Part shown: piece by piece, positions 24,757 to 35,033 of the stretch
How the letters are laid out: every line of letters starts with the position of its first letter
Numbering within the stretch: the first letter of the stretch is position 1
Assembly: GCA_028015205.1 (NCBI GenBank)
Contig: CM051517.1
Span: forward strand, 60,635,455 to 60,699,454
Direction of reading: 5' to 3'
Source: Mytilisepta virgata
Taxonomy: Eukaryota > Mollusca > Bivalvia > Mytilida > Mytilidae
Length of the DNA: 64,000 bases
Made by a program: the position numbers and the translations under genes
The notes under the pieces: generated by a model
Seen by the model: only the letters and a program-made list of their open reading frames with translations
Told to the model about the DNA's origin: nothing
Database searches by the model: none

Positions 24757-25110
24757 AGTCAAAGTGTTGGGTACCCCCTTAAATGTATTAGATCATGTGG
24801 AAAGTTTGCTGTTGTTTTCAACCATAATCTAGAAATAGAGAAGGGTCGATATTTCAAAATACCTAGAGAGGATCGTATTTTCAAAACATGTAAAGTCGTT
24901 GATAATGAAGAACACTTTCTTTTACATGGTAAAATAAATAAAGATTTAAGAAAAGAACTTTTTAATAAATTAAATTGGGACTATCTTCTATAAAAACAAA
25001 TACACATGTAACTAAAAATCTCGCATTTTCATTTTGTACTGAACCCATCGCCAAAAGAGTATGTGAAGTTAGTTGGCTCTTTTACTAGAACTGAAGATAG
25101 AAGGTCCCAA
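24757..25110 (+). pseudogene. Second decayed LINE C-terminal fragment, opposite strand
   Basis: The plus-strand frame from about 24757 to the stop at 24991-24993 reads 'NHNLEIEKGRYFKIPRED', then a damaged knuckle 'VVDNEEHFLLH' and 'NKDLRKELFNKLNWDY'. The family pattern expects Cys residues that are lost here: one of the first pair is out of place and the last position is Gly. After a frameshift, 'LAFSFCTEPIAKRVCE' follows, and after another, 'GSFTRTEDRRS'. Behind this lies T-rich 3' sequence with 'gacaataaaactattgctg' at 25200-25218, likely the 3' end with a polyadenylation signal. It faces the minus-strand LINE piece but is clearly a different lineage. Neither copy can code. Confidence 0.8.
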
Positions 25111-25230
25111 ATTTTCCACATATTATTTTCTTTTGATATTGTGTTCTTGTTGTTTCATTTATTTTGTTGTTTATCACACATATTTATTTGTTTATATGAC
25201 AATAAAACTATTGCTGTTTTGAAAATATAC

Positions 25231-27272
25231 ATTTTGTGCATAAAGGTTAACTGTTGATTACATTCGATCGCGTATATGAAATCAGTCTCTCACCAATCGC
25301 TCTTTACCAAATAACGGTTACCTATCTCACACTCAATATCTGACATGTCATTGATACATGACATGTAAAATGTGACCCCTCTTTTTTTAAACATTTACCA
25401 CCTTGCATATTAACATTATAAAAAAAAACAACATTAGGCTCTCAACATTCTTGAAACTGACATGACGTATACTGTAGCTCAGATTGAGAAGCTAGAGATA
25501 TAAATTGGAAAATTTCAGGTGTTGTTTCTTTCTCATTTTCTTTTATATTGATACATGCACGTACAGGTGTAACATACTTTATTTGCAGCAAGTAAATATT
25601 ATACGAATGTACAACAATGTACTCGATATTTCATATTTTCCTTTACATGTCTCATATATCTACATGTAACTGTTCCCAGGATATGGTAATAAGTTCGCAA
25701 GATCAATTATATAATTCTGCGCAATGTAAATTAAACCCACTTTGCATCTATATTTTTTTAACTGTAGCTAAAGTGCTAAAATATAATCAAACATTTTGAT
25801 CTTTTCAATTGATTTAATTACAAAGAATTAAAGTAGAAAATGCAATTACAGGTAAAAATCACGTGATCCTCTCAATTAACGCCATGTAACATTTTGTTCA
25901 TTGAATCGTTCTGTAAATGACTTGATTCCAGCACGGCTGAGAAAATTATACGAATTACAGGAAAACATGACGGAAATGTCTGCTGCGTACAAATGGAAAC
26001 GGAAAATTATTTGATTGACATGAAATTACCTTTGAAATAATGAAAATTGGCATGAATTCTTCTGTAGTTAAGATCTTGTTTAATATTTGATCATTCTATT
26101 ATGTAATTTGTTGAATTTCCTGTAGTGTGATTACACTTAATTATTTTCCTTCTGAAATGTCCAAGAAACACTTGAATATGGCAAAATGCCTGTAAGAAAG
26201 AAAATCAATGTTTAAACCCGATCATTGTTCAGCTTCTGTTGCAAGTCAGACTATCCTGACTATTTACATGTTGTGTTTTGCTCTCTTTATGTTATTTTTT
26301 GTCCGGGGTTGTCTTTTGGGTGGCGTTGATAAATTGGTATATCGTTATTGACCTTTCCTGTTATCCATGCATGTTGTTGTGAACATAGTTTACGAATGTA
26401 ATTCCATAGACAGTGAAGGCTAAGCAGGGCTGCTTTTCGAGGTTTTATTTGGTAATTACATCTAGTTTTCTTTCTGTGATTTATTTCGAAACTGTCAAAT
26501 AGTACAAACACATTGTGTCTGCCGAGATGTGCCCTTTGTGTTTATACACTGTAATGAATAATGCATGAAAGCGTTTCAAAGATAAAACTAGAGCGGTATA
26601 AAATGGATGACATCACAAAATTCTGTACTTTATTTAACTTGTAATTAAACAGAATACATTTTTATGTTTATACATTACTTTTAACTTCAAAGCGTTCTCC
26701 TCACAAGTACACATTCTTCGATAACGAAATTCTGTCAACAATTAAACAAATTAAATACTACATGTAATAGAGGCAGATCCAGAGGGTCGACGAGTGGGGG
26801 AGCACAATTTTGAACAATAATCTGCCCTTATTTATTTTTGGATAATGAAGATTTTATGACCTTTATTGTTGAGGGGGGTGGGGGTACAACATCAAATCTT
26901 CTTTTTGGTTTACGCCACATAAGCTTATTTATCGTACTTCCATGCGTCTATATCACCCTGCTCAGCCACTCTGTAATCTCTGTATTAAGGCTTTGTGACG
27001 TATTAGGAGATATTATCCGCGACAGCAAGACTTATCACCGACGTCAATCATGTTAACATGTCATTCCTTATTTTGCTGACGTAGAGTTTTACCGGTTTTG
27101 CGACATTGCCGGGCATTATCTTATCAGATAATGAAATATTAAATATGATATTTTATTGTAAATGTATCATATACCAGTTGAAGTACTACAGAAACTGAAT
27201 ATTTCTTGTAGTAAACACAAGATTTTACTGAAGCTCTGTATATTTAAAAAGCGTCAAAGTTGTTTAAGCAAG
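25231..27272. other. Gene-free stretch
   Basis: No gene is supported. Near 26770-26890 there are G-rich bits ('gaggggggtgggggtac') of a kind common in mussel repeats. Otherwise featureless and A+T-rich. Confidence 0.45.
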
Positions 27273-27345
27273 TCACATTCGTTTGTGAGGACTTCAAATA
27301 TTTTGCAAAAATCAATGAATAACGCACAGGAAACGACAATCTCAC
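27273..27345 (-). repeat. 73-bp dispersed sequence, copy 1
   Basis: Matches 30508-30580 at 71 of 73 positions by eye. It starts 'tcacattcgtttgtgagg' and ends 'aaacgacaatctcac'. The two ends are roughly inverted to each other ('gtga.att' at both ends when complemented). On the minus strand it keeps an open frame ('RLSFPVRYSLIFAKYLK') in both copies. Function unknown. Confidence 0.8.
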
Positions 27346-27387
27346 AATTAAGGTCGGAGTCGAACACACCCCGCCACAGGTGAGATT
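27346..27387 (-). mobile_element. SINE family 1 fragment
   Basis: 'aattaaggtcggagtcgaac' and 'accccgccacaggtgagatt' match the central part of SINE family 1 at 11790-11826. It is cut on both sides: by the 73-bp repeat on the left and the hairpin on the right, so it is a piece left from a broken copy. Confidence 0.8.
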
Positions 27388-27389
27388 AT

Positions 27390-27553
27390 AAGGATCTAAC
27401 ACTGGTGAAAGTGCAAGACGGAAAAATCTGACACCCAAGGGAAAGATTTCTGGTCTCCAACGAGGCTCCGCCGAGTTGGAAACCAATGGAAATCTTTCAC
27501 CCGGGTTCTGAGATTTTTCCGTCTTGCACTTTAACACCGGTGTTTTGATCCTT
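27390..27553. repeat. Inverted repeat, arms about 72-79 bp, 13-bp loop
   Basis: The left arm 27390-27461 begins 'aaggatctaacactggtg' and the right arm 27475-27553 ends with its complement, 'caccggtgttttgatcctt'. The best-paired part is 'agtgcaagacggaaaaatct' (20 bp) against its exact complement. The loop is 'gaggctccgccga'. It starts right where the SINE fragment stops, so it probably inserted into or broke that SINE. Confidence 0.92.
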
Positions 27554-27734
27554 TTTCTCACTAATATTTACTCAAGCAAGTGTGTCAGACGACGTAAACA
27601 AACGGCATATCCAACTATAGAAGTCATCACGTGACTTTCATGACGTCACACATCACCTATACCATACCCAAGTAAATTGTATAGAAATGCACTTGGGCAA
27701 TCATGAATCGATAAAATAAACTACTTTTAGTTCG

Positions 27735-28680
27735 TGCTGAAAAAATTTTGGTGCTATGTAGTACTTCCTCATATATTTAGAAAAATATTTTTGTTATTTG
27801 GAAACGTTTAAATTTTTGTCTTATCCCTTCCAAATGCTTTTAAAAATTTTGTCTTATTTTCCCGTTAAGTCTATATTGTTAAATCATCTAACTGCGATAA
27901 ATTGGCTTTTTTGTCGTTTTTAACATAAAATTGCGATTTAACCAAAACTGATGGAAAAATTTTGGTGCTATGTGCTAATTAATACATTTATAAATTTTTG
28001 AAATATCGTAAATGCAATAGTTTAATTTTTTATTATATCCCTTCCAAATTGATTTGAAAATTAGATATCTTCGGAAAATCTTTTATTATTTTTCAAGATG
28101 GCGACGATAACCGGAAATGGCACTAGGCGCGAAAATACAAACATTTAATGATTTTCAATTTCATATTTGCATCGAAACAAACGCTTATGTTTGAAATATA
28201 AAGTATATATATATATAAATAGCTGACATAACATATTAATAAGTATATAGTTTCCAATTGCACTGCATATTAACTTATCCTCGCCAAGGGCGATATAGAT
28301 TATGAAAAAAAAAATCGCACCTTTGCCAGTATTAATGAAAACTAACACAGATGATGGATCATTTCATTTCTTTTCAATCGAGGATTTTATTATATAATGT
28401 CTGTGTGATGAAGTTATAATAAAAAGGGGGATATGCATACTCTAGATACTTATATATATATTACTAGAGACATATTGTTTTATGTCTCGGATGTTACTAA
28501 TAAAGTATATCCTTTGGTCTTCATATATATATCATATGTTTGAGTAAAACCTTCATAACTTTTCGAAATATCGTAATTGCAATAGTTTACATTTTGATTA
28601 TGTCCCTTCCAAATTGATTTGAAAATTAGCTATTTTGAAATGTGTTATTTTTTACTATTATTATTCAAGATGGCGCCCAT
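27735..28680 (+). repeat. Three diverged direct repeats
   Basis: Copies near 27735-27865, 27952-28100 and 28550-28680 share 'aaattttggtgctatgt' (first two), 'gaaatatcgtaaatgcaata' (last two, with variation), 'atcccttccaaat' and 'gatttgaaaattag'. The second and third end in 'caagatggcg'. It is an old dispersed or tandem element. The part between copies two and three is A+T-rich and has a TA run at 28205-28219. Confidence 0.7.
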
Positions 28681-28689
28681 CCTAATCAG

Positions 28690-29831
28690 CTTCTACATTG
28701 TCATAAGAAAGTAAATATATATACGAGTAAATAGAATTACTCATATAATATGTCAAATGTTAAATATATAAATACCAAAAAGATAAATTATTAATTTAAA
28801 ATAAATTAAAATGTTACTTATCTGACATTTGAAATTATATTTCATCACTGCATTTTTTGTGATCCCCCCTTAAACACACACACACCTCTATATTAAAATG
28901 TTGCATTAATTATCAAAAATGGGGCGTTAAAAGTGAAATCACGCTGTTTTTGGTCAGCAAACGGTTTACCTGTATACATACAATGTACCTGTGTACCTTA
29001 ATTAACGGTTGGAACATTAAACATCCGGACAGTCAAGGTAAAATATACATGTCAAATCGTTAATTAGTTATAATTACCTGAAACACACAGCATGTTAATT
29101 GCGCATAATAAATTTCTTCAGATAAAACTCAAATAAATTTTACCAAAAAAAAAAAGAAATTCGCTTTTCTCGCGGCTTAAAAAATAAAAAAAACTTGCAC
29201 CATTAGCCTTTATCACGTGTAATTATGTACTTTTGACAGTTTGTATAAATTGGTGATGAATTTCATATTATTAATTATTGTCACAATTTCATATATTGAA
29301 ATTATAATCCATGTGAAATGTTACTACATATTTCAAATAAAAAGTTTTTTAAAGTGAAGACGTGGAGAACGTGCTATAATCAATACAGAGTTATCGAAGT
29401 ACGATGAATGCCTGACATGAACGGGACCAGTAGATTCCCGATATTGGGTAACCAGTTAATAAGTCTAAACAGAGTTACCTAACATAATTATGACCGATAT
29501 AGCTGCATATGAGTTATCTCCCCATGAAAGTATTTTGTGTGTGATCTGTATTGGATGTATTTTGAATAATTCAAGCCACCGACGAATGAAACCTTTAAAT
29601 ATAAAACGATATGGACAATATGAAATAGGTAAGACTAATAAAAACTCAAACTATTTGTTAAATATCGCTCAAACAGTAAATAATCACGATTGTCGGAACC
29701 GCAAAAAATTTTGCGGGAAAACAAGCGTGGAATTCTTATCTTACCCACGGGAAAGACAAGGATATCTCACATGGGTAAAAATAGGTACTGGGCTGTCTCA
29801 TTAGTGAGAATCAGTGATCATTAGTATAGCC
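28690..29831. other. Gene-free stretch
   Basis: Contains an AC repeat (28873-28886), A-rich runs and the 104-codon open frame 29490-29804, whose peptide ends 'GYLTWVKIGTGLSH'. The frame has mixed composition and no repeat inside it, but nothing identifies it as an exon, and I see no convincing splice or promoter context. It is left as not supported. Confidence 0.45.
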
Positions 29832-30039
29832 ACGGCTGGATACGTTACAGGTGTATATCGTTTACAGTAAATTGTAACAAGTTGTTCTCTGCCTATTTTT
29901 TAATTTCGGGCACTTTAGATATCATAACTTTACCTTCTGAACAATTGAAATAGAGGAATTTATATATAATATAAACAGAAATAGATACTTTACGCATAAG
30001 ATAAGATTTAAAATCTTTAGTCATATCCGTTCTTTCAAG

Positions 30040-30113
30040 TTCATTTTATTTATTTTTTTTTTCTTATTATTTTATTTATTTTTTTTTTTTATTATTTTTT
30101 TTTTTTTTTTTTT
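30040..30113 (+). repeat. T-rich low-complexity tract
   Basis: A run of T with scattered A and single C, ending in about 23 T. It is absent or only 'gatttttttttgt' long in block B, so it expanded in block A, perhaps helped by the SINE next to it. Confidence 0.9.
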
Positions 30114-30137
30114 GTAATTTCCCTGCATTTATCTTCT

Positions 30138-30280
30138 TAATTGACAAGGAATGCCAATTTTCCTACCGAAGGTCGGTGGTTCTCTCCGAGTACTCCGGCT
30201 TCCTCCACCAATAAAAACTGGCCGCCGCGAAAAAGCCCAAATGTGCTGAAAACGGCGTAAAACCCCAACTAAACAAACAA
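30138..30280 (+). mobile_element. SINE family 1, 5'-truncated copy in block A
   Basis: Plus-strand copy without the tRNA-like head. It starts at 'taattgacaagg', keeps the core 'tcctccaccaataaaaactg' and ends 'gcgtaaaaccccaac' plus a short CAAA tail. It interrupts block A compared with block B, which serves as the empty site ('atcgtctaatacagaat'). A short repeat 'atctt' at both sides may be the target duplication. Confidence 0.9.
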
Positions 30281-30507
30281 TCTTATACAGAATAATGACA
30301 TTAAACAAATGAAAAATTTATGAAACTGACTTTTTTAATAAACAAATTGACCAAGTAATTGAAAAGGATTCATTTATTCATAGATTATTTGATTTTCTTT
30401 TATTGTACAATTCAAAGGTTCATCGAAAAATATACATTTACTCTCAATTTACAGCACTTATTTAGACTGTCTAAAAATTTTGTAAAATTTGCAGTTGCTT
30501 AACAATG

Positions 30508-30580
30508 TGACATTCGTTTGTGAGGGCTTCAAATATTTTGCAAAAATCAATGAATAACGCACAGGAAACGACAATCTCAC
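30508..30580 (-). repeat. 73-bp dispersed sequence, copy 2
   Basis: Nearly identical to 27273-27345 (two mismatches seen). Here it is followed by unrelated 'gagccggtatctaaac', so the shared part ends sharply at 'ctcac', which defines the right border of the unit. Confidence 0.8.
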
Positions 30581-30616
30581 GAGCCGGTATCTAAACTTCG
30601 GAAAGGCAATAATTAC

Positions 30617-30899
30617 AATTAAGGTATCCGGACCATAATAGATCATGATCAAAAATTGTATCTCTTTTTGACCGTGAATGACTGAACCAAACAATTTAAA
30701 GCTGGAATTTTGTATATATATTTTTCTCAAGTTGAAACACACTTTGTTGCTTATATGCAGAGTCTGTAAACATAAGTTAGTTATATTGGCATTTCCGACG
30801 ATTGCCGATAATTACCGAGGTCATTTCATTTGCGTTGTATGGAACATCCGGGAACTTTTGAATAATCACGTGGTCATTTATGGGCCGGATACCTTAATT
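30617..30899. mobile_element. 283-bp element with about 40-bp terminal inverted repeats
   Basis: The left end 'aattaaggtatccggacca' is matched by the complement of the right end 'tgggccggataccttaatt'. Weaker pairing continues inward for about 40 bp ('gatcatgatca' against 'tgaccacgtgatta'). The outermost bases are 'TTAA' on both sides, so either the repeat ends there or TTAA is the target duplication. No transposase frame is inside, so this is a MITE-like non-autonomous DNA element. The superfamily is open. Confidence 0.8.
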
Positions 30900-32159
30900 A
30901 CGACTAACGGAAACAAAGGGTACAGTTACAGTTTTGATGATATTTTCGAAATGTTTTAGAAGATTCAAGTGTCCGTAATTGTTAATATCAGACTCAATGT
31001 GACTTTCTGCAAAACTTGTTTGTTTTATTTTTGATTTTTGATAATGACCATAAAATGGGTTTGTATTCTCTAAAATATATGTTTGACTTTTTAATATCGT
31101 ATTACATAATCAGTTCGTCTGTTTGAAAAAGAAGTAGAATCTGTCAAAGGAAACAGCACCCCAGCTACATAGCAAATTGAACCAAAAAAAATACACATCC
31201 TTAATATGGTGAAAAATCACATAACATACTAGTATGACAAGACCTGACCTAAACAAAATAATCAAGTGGATAAGAGAGCGGACACAATATATGGACGGTA
31301 TAATATGTTATTACCTTTTTTAATAATTTCTAAAATAGCTACTTGGTAACATTTAATGTATGTTATGTAATAGTTTTAAAAGCTATTCTATGTGCCTCAT
31401 AATTTTACGCATCCTGTGTTTATTATAGTATTATTCCACTTATAATCCTATATAGTACAAAACACCTGAGAAACTGACATTTTACAGAGACGACAAATGA
31501 CAATGCACCAACATAATGTCACATATAAAATCTGCAACAATGAACAATAAAAATATAGAAGGCTCTTTTCTTAAGTGGATAGCTTTTTATTCGTATGACT
31601 TAACTATATCATAAAGTGAAGTCCGTTGTAGTACATACTATTCTTTTTGGTTAATAAGCTGTATTAATTACCTTATCCCATGCAAGAATTCTACATACAT
31701 TAAATGTCGATAATGCATTATTCCCACTGAGAATTAATGCACGTTTCTGTTACATCATTCTGAAAATAATTGAAAATTGAATTTTATAACTCTATCGATA
31801 TTTTATCTCCGAAGAAAAAAAGAAAACCCAAAGTTCTTTAATTTACATCGACTTGCACGTTTTTCAAATAAGACTACCATGATGATTGTTGTAGCTATGG
31901 TAACAATGGTAACAGGTGCTACCAATTCCTCAAAATAAGTTAACATTATGTAAGGAAGATCCCTGATTGCAGTTTGCTAAATACTTTAATTATCTTAATT
32001 GTCTCAATATTTCCTGTTTGAATTAGACTGCTATTGATCAATTAATAGAATACGATATTTAACTAACACAGTAGATTCATTGTGTATTTTAAACTCCACT
32101 GTGTTTATTGAATTTTCTAATTGTTCTTTTTTTCTATAAAACTTACAACATAGTTAAGA
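30900..32159. other. Gene-free stretch
   Basis: No coding region, RNA gene or clear repeat is seen. Confidence 0.5.
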
Positions 32160-32470
32160 AGACAAGGTAAGTTAATCCGAAAGTCCACACAACAATCATA
32201 AATACAGAGACAACGACATAACCACGATTGGAAATGACGAGATTAAACAAACTCAAGAAGCAAAGCCTGAACAAAAAAAGCTAATAAAATAATAATTAAG
32301 TAAAGGGGCAACATATAAACCCCACCAAAAGCAGGGATAAACTCACGTGGCCCTCAGGGGTAAGCAATATCCGTCTGTTATAAGACATCCGCCATTTTGC
32401 TTCATGCCAAGTCCACTAAAACGTCATGTTGGGCGATAGAGAAACACGAAAGCTATGACAAATAGAAAAG
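32160..32470 (+). repeat. A-rich, T-poor strand-biased segment
   Basis: A strongly purine/A-biased plus strand ('acagagacaacgacataac', 'aaaccccaccaaaagcag', then 'aaactcacgtggccctcag'). This matches the style of the mussel-type repeat at 44190-44560, which has 'gtgaactcatgtgcttcag' at the same relative place. It is likely a diverged copy of that repeat. Confidence 0.5.
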
Positions 32471-32670
32471 ACAAGATTTCATCTTTGAAACTGATATATT
32501 TATTTCATAATGATCAAAATATTTAAACGTCGTGTCCGGATTTGTTAAGGCTCGAATACGGACGAACCGAAAAAATTACATGCGCACATACATACGTAAT
32601 TCAAAAGTGTATAAACAGACGAACGAGGAATACTAATGACCAAATACAAATCACCACTACGGCCGGATAC

Positions 32671-32847
32671 GTTTGTTTGTTTATTTTGGGGTTTTACGCC
32701 GATTTCAGCATATTTTCCTATTTCGCGGCTGCAAGTTTTTATCGGTGGAGGAAGCCGGAGACCCAGAGAAAACCACTGATCTTCGATAGAAAAACTAGCA
32801 ATCCTAGTCAATTAAGGTCGGGGTCGAACACACTCCGCTGTAGTCAC
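32671..32847 (-). mobile_element. SINE family 1, head-truncated, next to block B
   Basis: Minus-strand copy from 'gtttgtttgtttattttggg' to 'cactccgctgtagtcac', lacking the tRNA-like head. It is flanked by 'acggccggatac' (32659-32670) and 'acggctggatac' (32848-32859), a 12-bp direct repeat with one mismatch, which fits an old target duplication. The second flank is also the start of block B, so the SINE went into the edge of the duplicated block. Confidence 0.9.
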
Positions 32848-33338
32848 ACGGCTGGATACGTTACAGGTATATTCGTTAACAGTAAATTTTAACAAGTTCT
32901 TCTCTGCCGATTCTTTAATTTGGGGCACTTAATATATCGTGATGAAATTTACATTCAGAACATTTAAAATAGAGGAATTTATATATAATATATATAAACA
33001 GAAATAGATACTTTAGGAATAAGACTTAAAATCTTTAGTCATATCCGTTCTTCCATGTAAACTTGGAAGCCAAATACAAAGCTTATCTTTAAAGATTTTT
33101 TTTTGTATTTCTTCGCATTTATCGTCTAATACAGAATAATGACATAAAAAATGAAAAATTGATAAAACTGACTTTTTGAATAAAAAAAAATCGTCTAAGT
33201 AATTGAAAAGGATTCATTTATTCATAGATTATTTGATTTTCTTTTATTGTACAATTCACAGGTTCATCGAAAAATATACATTTACTCTCAATTTACAGCA
33301 CTTATTTAGACTGTCTATAAATTTTTGTAAAATGTCAG
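32848..33338 (+). repeat. Duplicated block B (pair with 29832-30498)
   Basis: Collinear with block A but without the inner SINE and with a shorter T run (33098-33106). Divergence between A and B is visible as scattered single changes and small gaps ('cagaatacagaat' region, 'aaatttgcag' against 'aaatgtcag'). The shared part ends near 33338. Confidence 0.92.
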
Positions 33339-33676
33339 TTTACTCCCCCATAACCATTAATGGGATATAAATTGTTCTTTTAACATTGATCAGAAAGTTT
33401 GAAGTAGATCGGTTTTCTTCAAATACTAGCTTAATTCAATAGAAATACTCATCTGGGATATACAAAAATCTAATTTATGGTTTGTTATTTTGAGCTTTCG
33501 TTAGTGCGCAAATGTAAAAGTTAGCTTGTAAGATTTGACTTTGTTCTCGAAGCGTTTTGAAGTTAATATATTTTTTTTTATAAACTGGATTCTGATTGAT
33601 TAACAAGATTACGATGAAATAAGAATATACATCAAATGGAAGAAAATTCCAATCAAGTATTTGACAGTCATCGTTT

Positions 33677-33855
33677 TCAAGACCACCAAAAAGCTAAGCA
33701 TAACGGACCAACGGCAATTTGGAATGATAAATTTGTCAAAAGTATACCCTGTTGTACCTAAATGGAAGTCGTGTAGCACAACAGGGTATACTTTTGACAA
33801 ATTTATCATTCCAGATTACCGTTGGTCCGTTATGCTTAGCTTTTGGTAATCTTGA
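33677..33855. repeat. Near-perfect hairpin, 79-bp arms, 22-bp loop
   Basis: The left arm 33677-33755 and right arm 33778-33855 are reverse complements with only a few mismatches or gaps. Long exact stretches include 'gctaagcataacggaccaac' and 'aaatttgtcaaaagtatacc'. The loop is 'acctaaatggaagtcgtgt' plus three bases. Because of the symmetry, open frames on both strands give the same peptide 'NLSKVYPVV', which is an artefact. This is the best preserved hairpin in the window. It could be a young fold-back element or, if transcribed, a long double-stranded RNA source. Confidence 0.95.
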
Positions 33856-34393
33856 CTTCCAGTAGAAACATCATAAATCTTCGTATGCAAATACCTACTC
33901 AATGGAAACATCTTTTTTTTAATATTTTTTTATCTAGTCTCTTTATGAGTTATATCTTTTTTTTCATTTTGCGTAAGATTATTTTAACAACTGAAATGTT
34001 AGCAATCAGAAAAGGTCAAAGTGTATATTTAGAATGCATGCAACGGAATACACATTTAATGATTGTATTATGTTCGACTATTGTACGGGTATTATACTAA
34101 GAAAGAATCCATATCGTCAGACTATATAATATATACATCCACTTGGGCCTTGTAAAATAATGATTTACATATAGATCTTTATGTTAACATCGTTTGTAAC
34201 GAATCTGCAACAAAATGAATAATTTGGATCAAGATTTTTCTATCTCTTAAATCCCCCTTCAGCGATATATGTTAGAGCTGAGGTCAGAAGTTTCTTCATC
34301 TAAACACGTACGGTTTTCCCAATTGTTTCCATGCTTTGTTTTGTATGCATGCTACGAATATTTGTATATTTTTTTCATGACAATAAAGATATA
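33856..34393. other. Gene-free stretch
   Basis: No gene or repeat seen; a hydrophobic 85-codon open frame (33843-34100) is of the kind produced by T-rich sequence. Confidence 0.5.
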
Positions 34394-34718
34394 GGCCCGC
34401 CGCGGTAGTAACGTGCTCGCTTTGAGTGCGGAAGGTCACGGGTTCGATCCCTGGCCGGGTCAAACCAAAGACATAAAAATAGGTATTTGCTGGTTCTCCG
34501 CCAAATACGCGGCTCGGAGTCAGTATAACACGTCGAGTGATATATTTTCTTTGTGCACAATTACCTCGTGAGCTAACACGTTAAGAAACAGGCTCAGAGT
34601 GTCGGTCTAGTACAAAGCAGGGATCATATTCTTTTCATATCAACATGTTCTTGTGCTGATATGCTACTAATTGTTGCCATTGGACGTTCAACAAAATTCA
34701 TCCATCATCCATCCATTG
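34394..34718 (+). mobile_element. tRNA-derived SINE, family 2, plus strand
   Basis: Starts with a tRNA-like head: 'gcggtagtaacgtgctcgc' (box A region) and 'ggttcgatccc' (B box, 34441-34451), then 'ccgggtcaaaccaaagaca'. The body continues 'cggctcggagtcagtataa', 'tacctcgtgagctaaca' and 'gtcggtctagtacaaagcag', and ends 'ttgccattggacgttcaaca' with a CATC-type tail. The order matches 49487-49838 (minus). Relative to that copy this one lacks some internal sequence after 'ccgccaaatacg'. No target duplication was found. The head differs from SINE family 1, so it is a separate tRNA capture. Confidence 0.93.
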
Positions 34719-34915
34719 TGTACTGGGTACCCTATATCGAAAATTAAGTACTTATTCTAACCACTTGCGAGTTCTACAAATGCAATTTTGAGTAGAATAT
34801 TGTAGTTGCCTTATAGTTAACATTTAATGGAAATAGGATTTTTTTCTTTTAGTTTAGTAAAATCACACAGTTGCGTAAAAAATTAGATTTCCCTACAATA
34901 AATTATATAATATAT

Positions 34916-35033
34916 TTTGTAACTAATTAAAACATGCAATAACGAATTTCTTGCGAACAGAAAAAAAGGTTTTTTTTGTAACTAATTAAAACATGCTATA
35001 ACGAATTTCTTGCGAAGAGAAAAAAAAGTTTGG
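34916..35033 (+). repeat. Two-copy 59-bp tandem duplication
   Basis: 'tttgtaactaattaaaacat' starts at 34916 and again at 34975. The copies share 'aacgaatttcttgcga' and an A run, with differences at 'gcaat' against 'gctat' and 'acag' against 'agag'. A recent local duplication. Confidence 0.93.

Larger units (their letters stand above)
29832..30498 (+). repeat. Duplicated block A (pair with 32848-33338)
   Basis: Block A starts 'acggctggatacgttacag' and matches block B in order through 'gaggaatttatatataata', 'aaatctttagtcatatccgt', 'acagaataatgaca', 'aaggattcatttattcatag' and 'ctcaatttacagcactta', to about 30498. It differs from B by a SINE piece (30138-30280) and by a long T-rich insert before it (30040-30113). 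The blocks are 3.0 kb apart in the same direction, so this is a local segmental duplication or two copies of one larger element. Confidence 0.92.

Noticed and set aside
29490..29804. 104-codon open frame of mixed composition
   Set aside because: It is the least repeat-like of the long frames, but without similarity, splice signals or a second copy it cannot be called; transcript data would settle it.
30120..30140. The poly-T tract as a terminator or the tail of a minus-strand retroelement
   Set aside because: Comparison with duplicated block B shows the same place already had a short T run; expansion of that run is the simpler reading.
33609..33849. Two frames on opposite strands giving the same peptide
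   Set aside because: Explained fully by the perfect hairpin at 33677-33855.
34394..34470. A tRNA gene at the head of SINE family 2 (and the same at 41740 and 49770)
   Set aside because: Boxes A and B are present, but the sequence cannot form a full cloverleaf acceptor stem and it continues into a repeated SINE body, so it is a tRNA-derived SINE head.
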